NCBI GenBank assembly: GCA_947456055.1
Contig: CANGSR010000004.1
Coordinates: forward strand, 1-41,930
Reading direction: 5' to 3'
DNA from: Chitinophagaceae bacterium
Lineage (GTDB): Bacteria > Bacteroidota > Bacteroidia > Chitinophagales > Chitinophagaceae
Length of the DNA stretch: 41,930 nt
The translations under genes were made by a program, and so were the position numbers. Below, one piece after another: positions 8,240 to 16,920 of this stretch. Position 1 is the stretch's first letter. Every line of letters begins with the position of its first letter. The notes under the pieces were generated by a model. It was given only the letters and a program-made list of their open reading frames with translations, did not search any database and was not told the origin of the DNA.

Positions 8240-9439
8240 ATGGCCATCTCCCGCAAAGAATTCCTGAAAATAGGTTCCCTTGCTAGTGCATCACTTATGG
8301 TGCCTGGTTTCCTGAAGGCGTTTGAATATAGCCCACGGCCTGAACCTGGTAAAAAAAAGCTAATTATCATCCAGCTAACTGGTGGAAATGACGGGTTAAA
8401 TACCATCATCCCATATAGGAATGATATTTATTACAGAAACAGGCCACAAATAAAAATTACCCCTGATAGGGTGCTGACCCTCAATGATGAAATTGGCATA
8501 AATCCCTACCTCAAGGGCATTAAAGAACTCTATGATAAAGGTGAAGTATGCCTATTAAACGGGGTTGGTTATCCCCAGCCCAACCGCTCCCACTTTAGGA
8601 GTATGGACATTTGGCAGTCGGGAAGTGGTGCTGATGAGGTATTGAATAGTGGCTGGATAGGCCGTCATCTGGATATAGATTGTGGTGGTTGTAATACCCA
8701 TAACCTGCAGGCGCTTGAAATAGACGACAGCTTAAGCCTGGCTATGAAGGGGGAAACCCGAAATGCAATTGCCATAAGGGATATCAACCAGTTTTACCGG
8801 GCAGCCACAAGCCCATACTTCAGGAAATTATCGGGCCATGAGCATGAACACCAGAGCAAACTGGCAGGTTACCTTTACCAAACCCTTGCTGAAACCACAT
8901 CGGCCGCAGATTATATTTATGCCCAAAGCAAAATTTATAACACGCTCCAGACCTACCCTGATACACCAATAGGCAAACGAATGAAGACCATCGGTTCGCT
9001 CATTATCTCCGATAGTGAAACGCAGGTTTATTATGTTTCCCATGGGAGTTTTGATACGCATGTGAACCAGATTGACCGACAAAGCAAGCTTTTCGAACAA
9101 CTGGATGCTGCGCTTACTGCCCTTGTTGCAGACCTAAAACAAAACAACCGTTTTAATGACACCCTAATCATGACTTTTTCGGAATTTGGCCGAAGAGTAG
9201 CGCAGAATGCAAGTAATGGCACAGACCATGGCACAGCCAGTACAATGTTCCTGATGGGTGGGGCGATCAAAAAAGCAGGTATGTATAATGCCCTGCCAAG
9301 CCTTGAAAACCTGGATGATGGTGACCTGATTTACGATATAGATTTCAAAGAGGTATATGGAACCGTGCTGGACAACTGGCTACAGAGCGATTCTAAAAAA
9401 GTATTAGGGAAGCAGTTTAAGAATTTGGGGTTTGTTTAG
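8240..9439 (+). CDS. DUF1501 family protein (alkaline-phosphatase-like fold)
   Basis: 399 residues. The N-terminus (MAISRKEFLKIGSLASASLM) resembles a Tat-type leader with only one of the two arginines, as many DUF1501 proteins of Bacteroidota show. Family blocks are clear: 'LIIIQLTGGNDGLNTIIPY', 'GYPQPNRSHFRSMDIWQSG', 'SHGSFDTHVNQ', 'TFSEFGRRVAQNASNGTDHG'. The last combines conserved Glu, Arg, Asp and His residues that mark the family's presumed metal site, related to the alkaline-phosphatase/sulfatase superfamily. No substrate is known. It follows the DUF1800 gene by 33 bp and the two are almost certainly cotranscribed; the pair recurs across Bacteroidota and Planctomycetes. Confidence 0.9.
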   Translation: MAISRKEFLKIGSLASASLMVPGFLKAFEYSPRPEPGKKKLIIIQLTGGNDGLNTIIPYRNDIYYRNRPQIKITPDRVLTLNDEIGINPYLKGIKELYDKGEVCLLNGVGYPQPNRSHFRSMDIWQSGSGADEVLNSGWIGRHLDIDCGGCNTHNLQALEIDDSLSLAMKGETRNAIAIRDINQFYRAATSPYFRKLSGHEHEHQSKLAGYLYQTLAETTSAADYIYAQSKIYNTLQTYPDTPIGKRMKTIGSLIISDSETQVYYVSHGSFDTHVNQIDRQSKLFEQLDAALTALVADLKQNNRFNDTLIMTFSEFGRRVAQNASNGTDHGTASTMFLMGGAIKKAGMYNALPSLENLDDGDLIYDIDFKEVYGTVLDNWLQSDSKKVLGKQFKNLGFV

Positions 9440-9460
9440 TTATAATGAAATACAAAAATC

Positions 9461-9919
9461 CTAATCCAAAACAGTAATAGAGGTTACTGGGTGTATTTCG
9501 TACCAACCATGCTGAAAATTGAATACATAGGTACCTGTTACTTTTACACGTTTGCCTCGTTGGGGAATTTGCACATCATTTATATATCCCTCACAGGTTT
9601 CACGAGCATCAGGATAGGTAACTTCACAGGCACAAACTGGGACAACCAGCAAACAGCCGTATTGCTCACTAATATTCTTATCGCTCAATAAATTCCCTTG
9701 GCCGGGGTCGAGGTCCAGGCGGATATGCACATTCCCATCTTCCTGATTTAATACTGAATATACAGTACCTGTTGCGGACATGCAGGTTTTCTTAATAGTG
9801 AGCCATTGAGGATTATATACATATTTCCAAAGGCGGGCATCGCAGCCTCTTTGGGCAAATGATGAAGTGCATGATAGGAGAACAACGAAGAAAAGTATAA
9901 ATCTGATTACGAATTTCAT
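9461..9919 (-). CDS. Small secreted protein with C-terminal 'HGWYEIHPV' motif
   Basis: 152 residues from the ATG at 9919, chosen because the signal peptide (MKFVIRFILFFVVLL..., ending SSFAQ) begins there; the longer open frame upstream is not protein-like. The mature part contains seven cysteines (for example CDARLW, CACEV, ETCEG). It ends in 'VKVTGTYVFNFQHGWYEIHPVTSI', a pattern found in small OB-fold-like secreted proteins ('GxxVxDxxHGWxEIHPV'). These features suggest a compact beta-barrel with disulphides. No enzymatic role is known to me. It lies alone on the minus strand. Confidence 0.75.
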   Translation of the reverse strand: MKFVIRFILFFVVLLSCTSSFAQRGCDARLWKYVYNPQWLTIKKTCMSATGTVYSVLNQEDGNVHIRLDLDPGQGNLLSDKNISEQYGCLLVVPVCACEVTYPDARETCEGYINDVQIPQRGKRVKVTGTYVFNFQHGWYEIHPVTSITVLD

Positions 9920-10284
9920 GAGCAACAAATTGAGTTGTAAATGTACAAAAGCAAAATCCCCCCACAATACAGAATGGTAAATATTGAACAATGAACAAAA
10001 ACCATTTAATCGTTGATAATGACCCATTTAAATAACGGCCAAAAAAATATTAACCGAAAAGCAAAAAAAATTTGTTGGTTAAATAAAATACCCTAATTTT
10101 GATACCAATAAGGTTTATAGGGGCTGGTCTATTCTTAGGCTGGCTTTTTTATTTATAGCAAGTCCCAATTGCTATTTCAATTTTTCATCCATTTTTAGAT
10201 TCCCGATTGCATATAGCTAATACACAAATGGTCAATACCATTACCTATTTATTGCGCAATATATATGTATACAGTCGGGAAATA
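9920..10284. other. Intergenic region without a recognised gene
   Basis: 365 bp, AT-rich. It contains one short perfect hairpin, ATAGCAA-GTCCCAA-TTGCTAT (10155-10175), which could end the minus-strand gene at 10285. The region should also hold the promoter of the minus-strand gene starting at 9919, but no exact TAnnTTTG box was seen close to that start. An open frame on the plus strand at 10207-10410 has no family features and overlaps the more convincing minus-strand gene. Confidence 0.5.
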
Positions 10285-10533
10285 TCAATTAGGATCAATG
10301 GTAAACATGTGGTCGGCAAAGAGTCCCTTCTGGGTAATGGCTACAGTGTTTTTTTGCTTCGAATAGACTACAAAACCTACACTATCCAGAATTTCAATAT
10401 ATTGGGTTAAGGTGAATAAACGGCTTTTAATGGGGATAATACCTTCCAACACTGTTAATTCAACTTCGGATGTAATACCGGTTTCTATAAAATACTGCTT
10501 CAAACTCAAGAATACGTTATTGAAGTTGTTCAT
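10285..10533 (-). CDS. Small unrecognised protein, possibly winged-helix-like
   Basis: 82 residues, no signal peptide. The order is helix (NNVFLSLKQYFIETG), helix (SEVELTVLEG), helix (TLTQYIEILDSVGF), then a strand pair (VVYSKQKNTVAITQKG). This could form a small winged-helix domain, a reading based only on predicted pattern. A TATTTTTG box on the minus strand (10584-10577) lies about 44 bp before the start, which supports a real transcript in this direction. No family is recognised and the neighbours offer no hint. Confidence 0.55.
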   Translation of the reverse strand: MNNFNNVFLSLKQYFIETGITSEVELTVLEGIIPIKSRLFTLTQYIEILDSVGFVVYSKQKNTVAITQKGLFADHMFTIDPN

Positions 10534-10779
10534 TGCTTTATTGAAACGAGGGTGTGTTTATTTTTCTAAGACGGTACAAAAATAGAAATCAGAATTAAAA
10601 TTGTAAATAAACTTATTTATCTGATTGTTAATGAGAGAACTTTATATTTGTCATTATACTCATGCAGGCAATATATCTACTAATACTATATCCCACCTAT
10701 ATTCCGTTTTAAAAAGATTTTAAGGAGCGATGATTATATAAAGTCGTTCCTTAGTGTAAATTTGGGTTTAACAGATTAA

Positions 10780-11694
10780 ATGGCGCATAGGCTCCTCTAC
10801 ATAATTTTATTCTCTTTGCTCCCTTTTTGTGGATATGGTCAGGTCTATGATACAATAAGCCGTTTCAACCAGCCTATTACCATGGATTCGTTTGTGGTCA
10901 AAAGTGGGTTCAACACCAAGACTTTTATAAAAAAAGTGCAAAATGATACTACCTTTTTCAAGGCGTTCAAAAGCCTGCACTTTGTACCCTACAAAGCCAT
11001 CAACAATATAAGTGCCTATGACAAAAAAGGCCAAAGGTCAGCGGCTCTATACAGCATTACCCATCAGGTTATAGATAAGAATTGTAGGATAACCAAGGTA
11101 GATGTAGAAAACACAAGTGGCGATTTTTATGACCGCCATGGGGAATATAATTATTACACTGCTGCTCTTTATGCTTTCTTATTTTTCGCAAAAGAACCTA
11201 TTTGCAATGAAAGCGATATTGTAGAAGGCTCACTAAAGCAATGCGGCAAGGGAAAAATGGAGAAAAGCAAGTATGAACTTAAGCAACTCATTTTCAATCC
11301 CGGATCTAAAGTAAGTGGGGTGCCATTTATGGGAGATAGGGCATCAGTATTTGATGATGAGGAAGCTGTAAAATATGATTTCAAAATAAGCATAGAATCG
11401 CACGATGGACAGGATTGCTATGTGTTTAGAATCCTACCTAAACAAGGCTACGAACATAAAGTACTTTATAATGAAATGACCACCTGGTTTCGCAGATCAG
11501 ATTATAGTATTATTGCCCGTGATTACTCCTTATCCTACCATACCCTGGTATACGATTTTGATGTAAAAATGAAGGTACGCACCAGGCAAGTGGGTGGCAA
11601 ATTATTACCATACAAAATTGACTATGATGGAAACTGGCACGTTTTCATGAAAAACCGGGAAAGGGTGAAGTTTACTTGTGATATTGAATATTAG
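10780..11694 (+). CDS. Unrecognised secreted protein
   Basis: 304 residues with a signal peptide (residues 1-20, ending FCGYGQ). The mature protein has an N-terminal region of mixed structure, a four-cysteine middle part (KNCRITK, PICNES, KQCGKG, DCYVFR) and a C-terminal half that reads as a lipoprotein-carrier-like beta-sheet: 'TTWFRRSDYSIIARDYSLSY', 'DVKMKVRTRQVGGKLLPYKI', 'YDGNWHVF', 'FTCDIEY'. This C-terminal order recalls the domain seen after CarboxypepD_reg modules in some Bacteroidota proteins, but the N-terminal module is missing here. Probably periplasmic or outer-membrane associated. No function assigned. Confidence 0.75.
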   Translation: MAHRLLYIILFSLLPFCGYGQVYDTISRFNQPITMDSFVVKSGFNTKTFIKKVQNDTTFFKAFKSLHFVPYKAINNISAYDKKGQRSAALYSITHQVIDKNCRITKVDVENTSGDFYDRHGEYNYYTAALYAFLFFAKEPICNESDIVEGSLKQCGKGKMEKSKYELKQLIFNPGSKVSGVPFMGDRASVFDDEEAVKYDFKISIESHDGQDCYVFRILPKQGYEHKVLYNEMTTWFRRSDYSIIARDYSLSYHTLVYDFDVKMKVRTRQVGGKLLPYKIDYDGNWHVFMKNRERVKFTCDIEY

Positions 11695-11714
11695 TTCAAT
11701 AATCCAGAACTAAC

Positions 11715-12818
11715 CTATTTAAACCCTACACTTTCATCAATGAATTTCATCAGGCTTTCAGCGTTTTCCTGCTGTTCTTTTTTCTTGGGATGGCCGGGAG
11801 AATTTCTAAAAGGGAAGAAATGGGTGAACATTTTTTTGTCATCTAGCTGGGCTACTGCAGTTTTAATATATCCCGGCCATGGACTACCCTCGGCAGTGGC
11901 ATCCATGCTACCTAAGGTGCAAATAATGGAAGCATTGGGGTACTTTTCTCTTATCGATGAAACAAATTTCTTGTAGGCATCTATTATGGCCAGCTCATTT
12001 GGCATCTTATCCCCAAACCTTATTTTAGTTTGGGAATATTCAGGTTTATTAATTAACCAATAATCGTTTTGGAAAAGATTGATGACCACAATGGAAGGAG
12101 TAAACTGGCTAAAATCCCACTTAGAATTTGCATCGTATGGGTCCAGATGGTCATAAATCTCAGGCATTATCTCCGGGCACCAGCTTACCATTATACCAAT
12201 ACCACTGCGGGAGATGCAGTGAAATTCTGCCCCATAGTGACGGGCTGTTATTGCAGCATAGGAATAATAATTATTGTAAAACTTCGATTCCCTTGAATCA
12301 CCCACCGAATCCTCCAGACTATAACCCGATGTAATGGAATTACCATAGAATTCAATTTTCCTTGAGGGTACAGGTGATGGCTCTAGTATTTGCCCGTTAT
12401 GGTTAATCTCAAAACCATAAAACCAGGTTTTGCCTTTTGAAATATCTGTAAGCTTATACAATTGTATAGTATGGTTTGCATCAGGCAGTCCGCTTACTAA
12501 CTCATAGTCTTTCTTACCACTATCAGCCTTAAGCTTGGTGATACGGTTGCTATCTACAATCACATAATAATAGTTATCACCTTTTTCGTCTTTAAGTACT
12601 GCTTTTACAGAAGTCCCCTTAAAATTCATAGTAACTGAAGACCCCGACCAATACATAATAGATGCACCTGAACTATGGCCTATCCTACCCATATACCTTA
12701 GGCTGGTATTATCTGCGGCAATGGATGGAGACCTTTTCCATGCACAAATAGTGATTACCAGTGCCAGTATTGGTACTGACAATAGGAATGCTAATCTTTT
12801 TTTCTTATTAAAATCCAT
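11715..12818 (-). CDS. SGNH-hydrolase, carbohydrate esterase family 2-like
   Basis: 367 residues. An N-terminal hydrophobic segment (residues 9-26) acts as signal or anchor. Residues ~40-145 look like the CE2 jelly-roll domain. From residue 154 the SGNH fold begins with 'IEFYGNSITSGY', in which Ser161 is the predicted nucleophile. The oxyanion Asn lies in 'VVINLFQND', and 'SPGHPKKKEQ' supplies the catalytic His (His343). The Asp usual two residues or so before that His is absent, which fits CE2 enzymes that use a Ser-His dyad. CE2 enzymes deacetylate sugars in plant polysaccharides, often xylan or glucomannan. The DUF1569 gene lies 40 bp upstream on the same strand, so they may be cotranscribed. 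Confidence 0.85.
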   Translation of the reverse strand: MDFNKKKRLAFLLSVPILALVITICAWKRSPSIAADNTSLRYMGRIGHSSGASIMYWSGSSVTMNFKGTSVKAVLKDEKGDNYYYVIVDSNRITKLKADSGKKDYELVSGLPDANHTIQLYKLTDISKGKTWFYGFEINHNGQILEPSPVPSRKIEFYGNSITSGYSLEDSVGDSRESKFYNNYYSYAAITARHYGAEFHCISRSGIGIMVSWCPEIMPEIYDHLDPYDANSKWDFSQFTPSIVVINLFQNDYWLINKPEYSQTKIRFGDKMPNELAIIDAYKKFVSSIREKYPNASIICTLGSMDATAEGSPWPGYIKTAVAQLDDKKMFTHFFPFRNSPGHPKKKEQQENAESLMKFIDESVGFK

Positions 12819-12858
12819 CAGGAAGTCTATTGTTTACAGCTATTCTATTTCAAATTAT

Positions 12859-13308
12859 TTACACCCCAAACTGCGAAAGATGATGGTCAAGGTGTCTGTA
12901 GGTTAATTGATACCATTGTTCAGCAGTCATCATTCCAAAAAACGGATGCTCCGTTTTAATTATTAAATCTGAGCTGGTTTTGGTGAAGCGTGTTATTTGC
13001 ACCAAAAGCCTTTCCTTTTCCTGGTCAAATATTTTGGGGTCAGTAACTACAAATGAGGGGGCTGTAGGCAGGCTGCGCCTCCATGGTTTTGGGCCAAGGG
13101 TAGTCCTAAGTGCCATTTTCCCAAAGAGCTTTCCCATAAACAATTGTTTGAGTTTAGTATCACCCAGGGTTGTTTCCAGTGCAATTGCACAATGGGCTAA
13201 CATCTGCGAAACCGTCATTTTACCCCAAAGTGCTTTCGAATCTGGTTTTAACTGGTTGATCCGGCCAATTATTTCCTTCACAGTGCTGTCTTCTTTAAAA
13301 TTTTTCAT
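12859..13308 (-). CDS. DUF1569 domain protein (DinB-like fold)
   Basis: 149 residues from the ATG at 13308, chosen because MKNFKEDSTVKEIIGRI is the usual start; six extra residues are possible from 13326. Family blocks: 'KALWGKMTVSQMLAHCAIALE' near the N-terminus and 'HPFFGMMTAEQWYQLTYRHLDHHLSQFG' at the C-terminus. The His of MLAHC and the late H-x2-HH group are the family's likely metal ligands, as in the DinB/YfiT-like four-helix bundle. Cytoplasmic. No substrate is known; related proteins are thiol transferases or stress-linked. It is divergent from the Bax-inhibitor gene. Confidence 0.85.
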   Translation of the reverse strand: MKNFKEDSTVKEIIGRINQLKPDSKALWGKMTVSQMLAHCAIALETTLGDTKLKQLFMGKLFGKMALRTTLGPKPWRRSLPTAPSFVVTDPKIFDQEKERLLVQITRFTKTSSDLIIKTEHPFFGMMTAEQWYQLTYRHLDHHLSQFGV

Positions 13309-13450
13309 GCAAATAAGTTTTGTCAAATATACATCTTACTCTATAACATTAGCAAAGATGTGCAGATTTGTTAAAAAGCTAACAATACCCTACTTTCACA
13401 TTCTATTTTGTAACTTTTGTGTAATTTTACCTCATTAACAGACAACTATT

Positions 13451-14209
13451 ATGAATCAATTTAATCAACAGGATTTTACAAACTACACTGTGGTAGACAG
13501 CAGGCAAGCATCTGCTACAGGAGCTGTATCACGCAGATTTATGTCCAGCGTATTTACCTGGATGTTTTTTGCGTTAGGTGTTTCGGCTTTATTTGCCTTT
13601 TTGTTTTCTACCAATCTCTCTTTATTGCAGTACCTCATCAGTGAAACCGGAAAGGGTCTCAATGGTCTAGGTTATCTGGTTATGTTTGCGCCTCTGGGTT
13701 TTGTGTTGCTGATGTCATTGGGATTCCAAAGGTTATCCTCACCTGTAATGACTGCTTTGTTCCTCGCCTATTCTGCTATCAATGGTATTAGCTTTAGCTT
13801 TATCCTGCTGGCCTATACTGCGGGTTCTGTAATAGGTTGCTTCGCTACGGCTTCGGTTATGTTTGGCGTTATGGCCGTAATGGGCTATACCACCGACAAA
13901 GACCTTACTTCATTTGGTTCCTTATTGATGATGGGTGTTGTGGGTATAGTGATAGCAATGATGGTAAATATGTTCCTGCACAGTGATGGTTTGGGTTACC
14001 TAATCAGCATTATCGGTGTGGCTGTATTTACTGGTCTTACTGCTTATGATGTACAGAAACTGAAACGTATTGGGGCCGGTATTGAATACGAAGGTATTTC
14101 GGCTAATGACACTAAGAAACAAGCTTTGCTTGGTGCACTTTCATTGTACCTCGATTTCGTTAACCTGTTCCTGATGTTGCTTAGGTTATTTGGTAACAGG
14201 AGAAACTAA
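13451..14209 (+). CDS. Bax inhibitor-1/YccA family membrane protein
   Basis: 252 residues, seven hydrophobic segments between residues ~33 and 250, with a hydrophilic N-terminal tail (VVDSRQASATGAVSRRFMSSVFTWM). Family features: 'FMSSVFTWMFFALGVSALFAF' in the first segment, 'AYSAINGISFSFILL' in the middle, and the conserved 'GLTAYDVQKLK' with Asp followed by 'ALSLYLDFVNLFLMLLRLFG'. The Asp of AYDVQ and the Asp of YLDFVN are the pair that in BsYetJ controls a pH-dependent calcium leak. Inner membrane; proposed roles are calcium leak and membrane-protein quality control with FtsH. A terminator follows, so it is probably monocistronic. Confidence 0.92.
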   Translation: MNQFNQQDFTNYTVVDSRQASATGAVSRRFMSSVFTWMFFALGVSALFAFLFSTNLSLLQYLISETGKGLNGLGYLVMFAPLGFVLLMSLGFQRLSSPVMTALFLAYSAINGISFSFILLAYTAGSVIGCFATASVMFGVMAVMGYTTDKDLTSFGSLLMMGVVGIVIAMMVNMFLHSDGLGYLISIIGVAVFTGLTAYDVQKLKRIGAGIEYEGISANDTKKQALLGALSLYLDFVNLFLMLLRLFGNRRN

Positions 14210-14233
14210 TTCTGTCAATTAGAAAATTTCGTT

Positions 14234-14265
14234 ACAGGCTATTCCATTAGGGATAGCCTGTTTTG
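14234..14265 (+). terminator. Intrinsic terminator after the Bax-inhibitor gene
   Basis: ACAGGCTA pairs with TAGCCTGT at the base, and TCC with GGA above a single bulged T; the loop is ATTAG. The stem is followed by TTTT. Confidence 0.85.
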
Positions 14266-14395
14266 CATTTATGGCATAGGGATAAGTCGAAATGCAATAC
14301 GAAAACCTATCACCTTTTAACATTATCTGGACATAGCCCATTGAAATTATAACAAACTTTTACACAAAATAAACCTATGTAATAAAACGATTGCA

Positions 14396-14426
14396 TTTGT
14401 GTGTGATAGGGTTATTCCTATCTTTG
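14396..14426 (+). promoter_or_regulatory. Consensus Bacteroidota promoter for the TonB-receptor cluster
   Basis: TTTG at 14396-14399, a 19-bp spacer, then TATCTTTG at 14419-14426. This is an exact match to TTTG-N19-TAnnTTTG, the form used by the primary sigma factor of Bacteroidota. Transcription should start near 14433, giving a leader of about 150 nt. Confidence 0.8.
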
Positions 14427-14581
14427 TACGAATAAACTGGGCTAATTTTTCTTTATCTAAGGGTGAAACTTCTGTAATAATCAGGCTTGCGATGCAGGCT
14501 TCAATAATTATACACTAAAGGATAGTCTTATAGGAATGAAATGGATTCAGTAACCGCTAAAATTGAAATAAACAATTATTT

Positions 14582-16912
14582 ATGCTTAAACGTTTAAGCC
14601 TCACAGCTACCTTATTATTCCTTATTTCATGCCTTTCCCTGGCACAAAATCACCACGGAACCATCAAGGGTTTCGTGTATGATAAAAAGACTGGTGAACC
14701 AATGATTTACACCACCGTATCAGTAATCAATGCTAATACAGGTGTGCAAACTGATATAAACGGTTATTTCTCATTAACGCTTGCTGCTGGTAGCTATACA
14801 CTTAAGACGACTGCTTTAGGTTATGACTCTAGTTCAATAACTGTAAATCTGCTGCCAGATGCTACTGTTACAAAAAACATCTACCTTACCCAGAACGTAG
14901 TAACCCTAAAGACTGTAGAAGTTACCTCTCATAAAACCGAAAAAGTAACCCGCATCGGTACAGGTGTTACTACTATATCCCCAAGGGAGTTGAAATTATT
15001 ACCAAGTGCCGGTGGTGAACCCGACCTTGCACAGTACTTGCAGGTAATACCTGGGGTAGTATTTACTGGTGACCAGGGTGGCCAGTTATATATCCGTGGT
15101 GGTTCTCCTGCACAAACAGGTATATACCTTGATGGTATTACTATTTATAACCCATTCCACTCTATCGGGTTATTCTCCGTATTCGAAACAGAAGCTATCC
15201 GTAATGTTGATGTGTACACAGCAGGTTTCAACGCCCAGTATGGCAACCGTACATCTGCAATTGTAGACATCCATACAAAAGATGGTAATAAAAATGATTT
15301 TGGAGGCATCCTCTCAACTTCGCCTATCATGACACGTTTCTTGCTCGATGGCCCAATCATAAAACCAAAAACCGAAGATGGTGCAGGGGTTACCTTTCTG
15401 GTTACAGCTAAAAGCAGCTATCTTGATGCTACCTCCAAAAGTTTATACAGCGGATTTGGTGCACCATTTACCACGGGTCTTCCTTATCAGTTTACAGATG
15501 CCTATGGCAAGTTAACTTTTAGTGCCAATAATGGTAGTAAACTGAACTTGTTTGGTTTCAATTTTGACGACCGTGCAAACCTCCAAAATGATACTACCCA
15601 CGAAAATATCGCAGATTACCGTTGGCATTCTACAGGTTTCGGTGGTTCATTCGTAGTATCACCAGGCTCTTCTTCGGCCCTAATTGATGGTAAATTCGCC
15701 TTATCGAATTACAATATTTCCCTCAACCAGATTAATGTACCCAATGATACAATACCAAGAACCAGCTCTATAAATGGTTTTGAAGCTGCGATTAACATTA
15801 CCAACTTCCTGGCTAATTATTCACAATTCAAATACGGTATAGAAGTAAGCGGCCTGCACACTGCTTTAAATTACCAGGGTGCCACAGGTGTTACTACAAC
15901 CGAAAACAGGGAAAGCACCATGGCAGGATTCTATATGATGTATCGGCAGAATTTCAACAGTAAGCTTGTTTTCGAGCCTAGTTTGCGCCTTCAATACTAT
16001 TCCGAATTAAATAAAGTATCTTTTGAACCGCGTGTAGGTGTTAAATACAATATGAATGACGCTGTGCGCCTAAAAGGGGCAGCTGGTATTTATTCCCAAA
16101 ACATTATCAGTACAAAATCGGACCAGGATATCGTAAACCTGTTTACAGGCTTCCTGCTTAGTCCCGACCAAAATATCTATGATGCTAATGGGGACAAGGT
16201 AAAAGTAAACCTCCAGACTGCTTACCATTTGGTAGGCGGTATTGAAGTAGATGTAGAAAAAGTAGAATTCAACCTTGAGCCATGGGTGAAATATTTCGGT
16301 CAGGTTGATGAAATGAACAGATACAAATTATATGCCAGCCAACCCGACTTCATAGCAGCTTCAGGCCTTGCTAAAGGGCTTGACCTTTCGGCTAAATACA
16401 GCACATCAAGGGTTTACCTTTGGGGAGCTATGGGTTACCAGAGTGTAGAATATACCAGTATAGATGGCAAAGGGAATAAACAAACCTACCCTACCCCATT
16501 CGATACACGTTTCAATGCGAATGCTGTAGCATCCTATACTGCCGGTAAAAAGAAGGACTGGGAATTTTCAGGAAGGTTCAATATCCACTCACCATTCCCA
16601 TTTACACAAACACAGGGATTCAACGAAAATATCAATATGACATCCCTCACTACGAACCCACTGCAGGGAAATGGAACATTGAATATAAATTATGCCGATG
16701 CAATAAACGGAGGCCGTTTATCATGGTACCATCGTTTGGATGTGAGTGTTAAAAAGCGTTTCAAGACAAGTAAAAAGACTAATTTAGATGCTACATTCTC
16801 TATCATTAACACTTATGACCGTAACAATATATTCTATGTAAACCGTATTACTAACGTAAGAGTTTATCAGTTGCCACTGTTCCCCAGCGTAAATCTTACC
16901 TGGAATTTTTAA
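14582..16912 (+). CDS. TonB-dependent receptor with CarboxypepD_reg-like domain
   Basis: 776 residues. Signal peptide 1-22 (ends LSLAQ); CarboxypepD_reg-like domain about 25-110 ('GTIKGFVYDKKTGEPMIYTT', 'DINGYFSLTL'); plug domain about 128-235 ('LQVIPGV', 'QLYIRGGSPAQTGIYLDGI', 'YGNRTSAIVDIHTKDG'); the rest is a barrel of aromatic-rich strands ending in NLTWNF. It is an outer-membrane importer powered by TonB-ExbBD, but the substrate cannot be read from the sequence. No SusD partner follows, so it is not a standard glycan-import pair. The next gene starts 8 bp after its stop, and four genes continue on the same strand with short gaps. Confidence 0.93.
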   Translation: MLKRLSLTATLLFLISCLSLAQNHHGTIKGFVYDKKTGEPMIYTTVSVINANTGVQTDINGYFSLTLAAGSYTLKTTALGYDSSSITVNLLPDATVTKNIYLTQNVVTLKTVEVTSHKTEKVTRIGTGVTTISPRELKLLPSAGGEPDLAQYLQVIPGVVFTGDQGGQLYIRGGSPAQTGIYLDGITIYNPFHSIGLFSVFETEAIRNVDVYTAGFNAQYGNRTSAIVDIHTKDGNKNDFGGILSTSPIMTRFLLDGPIIKPKTEDGAGVTFLVTAKSSYLDATSKSLYSGFGAPFTTGLPYQFTDAYGKLTFSANNGSKLNLFGFNFDDRANLQNDTTHENIADYRWHSTGFGGSFVVSPGSSSALIDGKFALSNYNISLNQINVPNDTIPRTSSINGFEAAINITNFLANYSQFKYGIEVSGLHTALNYQGATGVTTTENRESTMAGFYMMYRQNFNSKLVFEPSLRLQYYSELNKVSFEPRVGVKYNMNDAVRLKGAAGIYSQNIISTKSDQDIVNLFTGFLLSPDQNIYDANGDKVKVNLQTAYHLVGGIEVDVEKVEFNLEPWVKYFGQVDEMNRYKLYASQPDFIAASGLAKGLDLSAKYSTSRVYLWGAMGYQSVEYTSIDGKGNKQTYPTPFDTRFNANAVASYTAGKKKDWEFSGRFNIHSPFPFTQTQGFNENINMTSLTTNPLQGNGTLNINYADAINGGRLSWYHRLDVSVKKRFKTSKKTNLDATFSIINTYDRNNIFYVNRITNVRVYQLPLFPSVNLTWNF

Positions 16913-16920
16913 TGACATAA

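Larger units (their letters stand above)
14210..14581. other. Intergenic region: terminator, promoter and a long leader
   Basis: 372 bp. It holds the terminator of the Bax-inhibitor gene (14234-14265), a consensus promoter (14396-14426) and then about 150 nt of leader before the TonB-receptor start at 14582. The leader contains a five-codon open frame (ATG at 14536, stop at 14551) and two copies of CAGGCTT. No known riboswitch was recognised. Confidence 0.6.

Noticed and set aside
10207-10410. Open frame of 67 codons on the plus strand
   Set aside because: It overlaps the minus-strand gene at 10285-10533, which has a -7 box upstream and a better protein-like composition.
12980-13438. Open frame of 152 codons on the plus strand
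   Set aside because: It is antisense to the DUF1569 gene, whose family features are clear on the minus strand.
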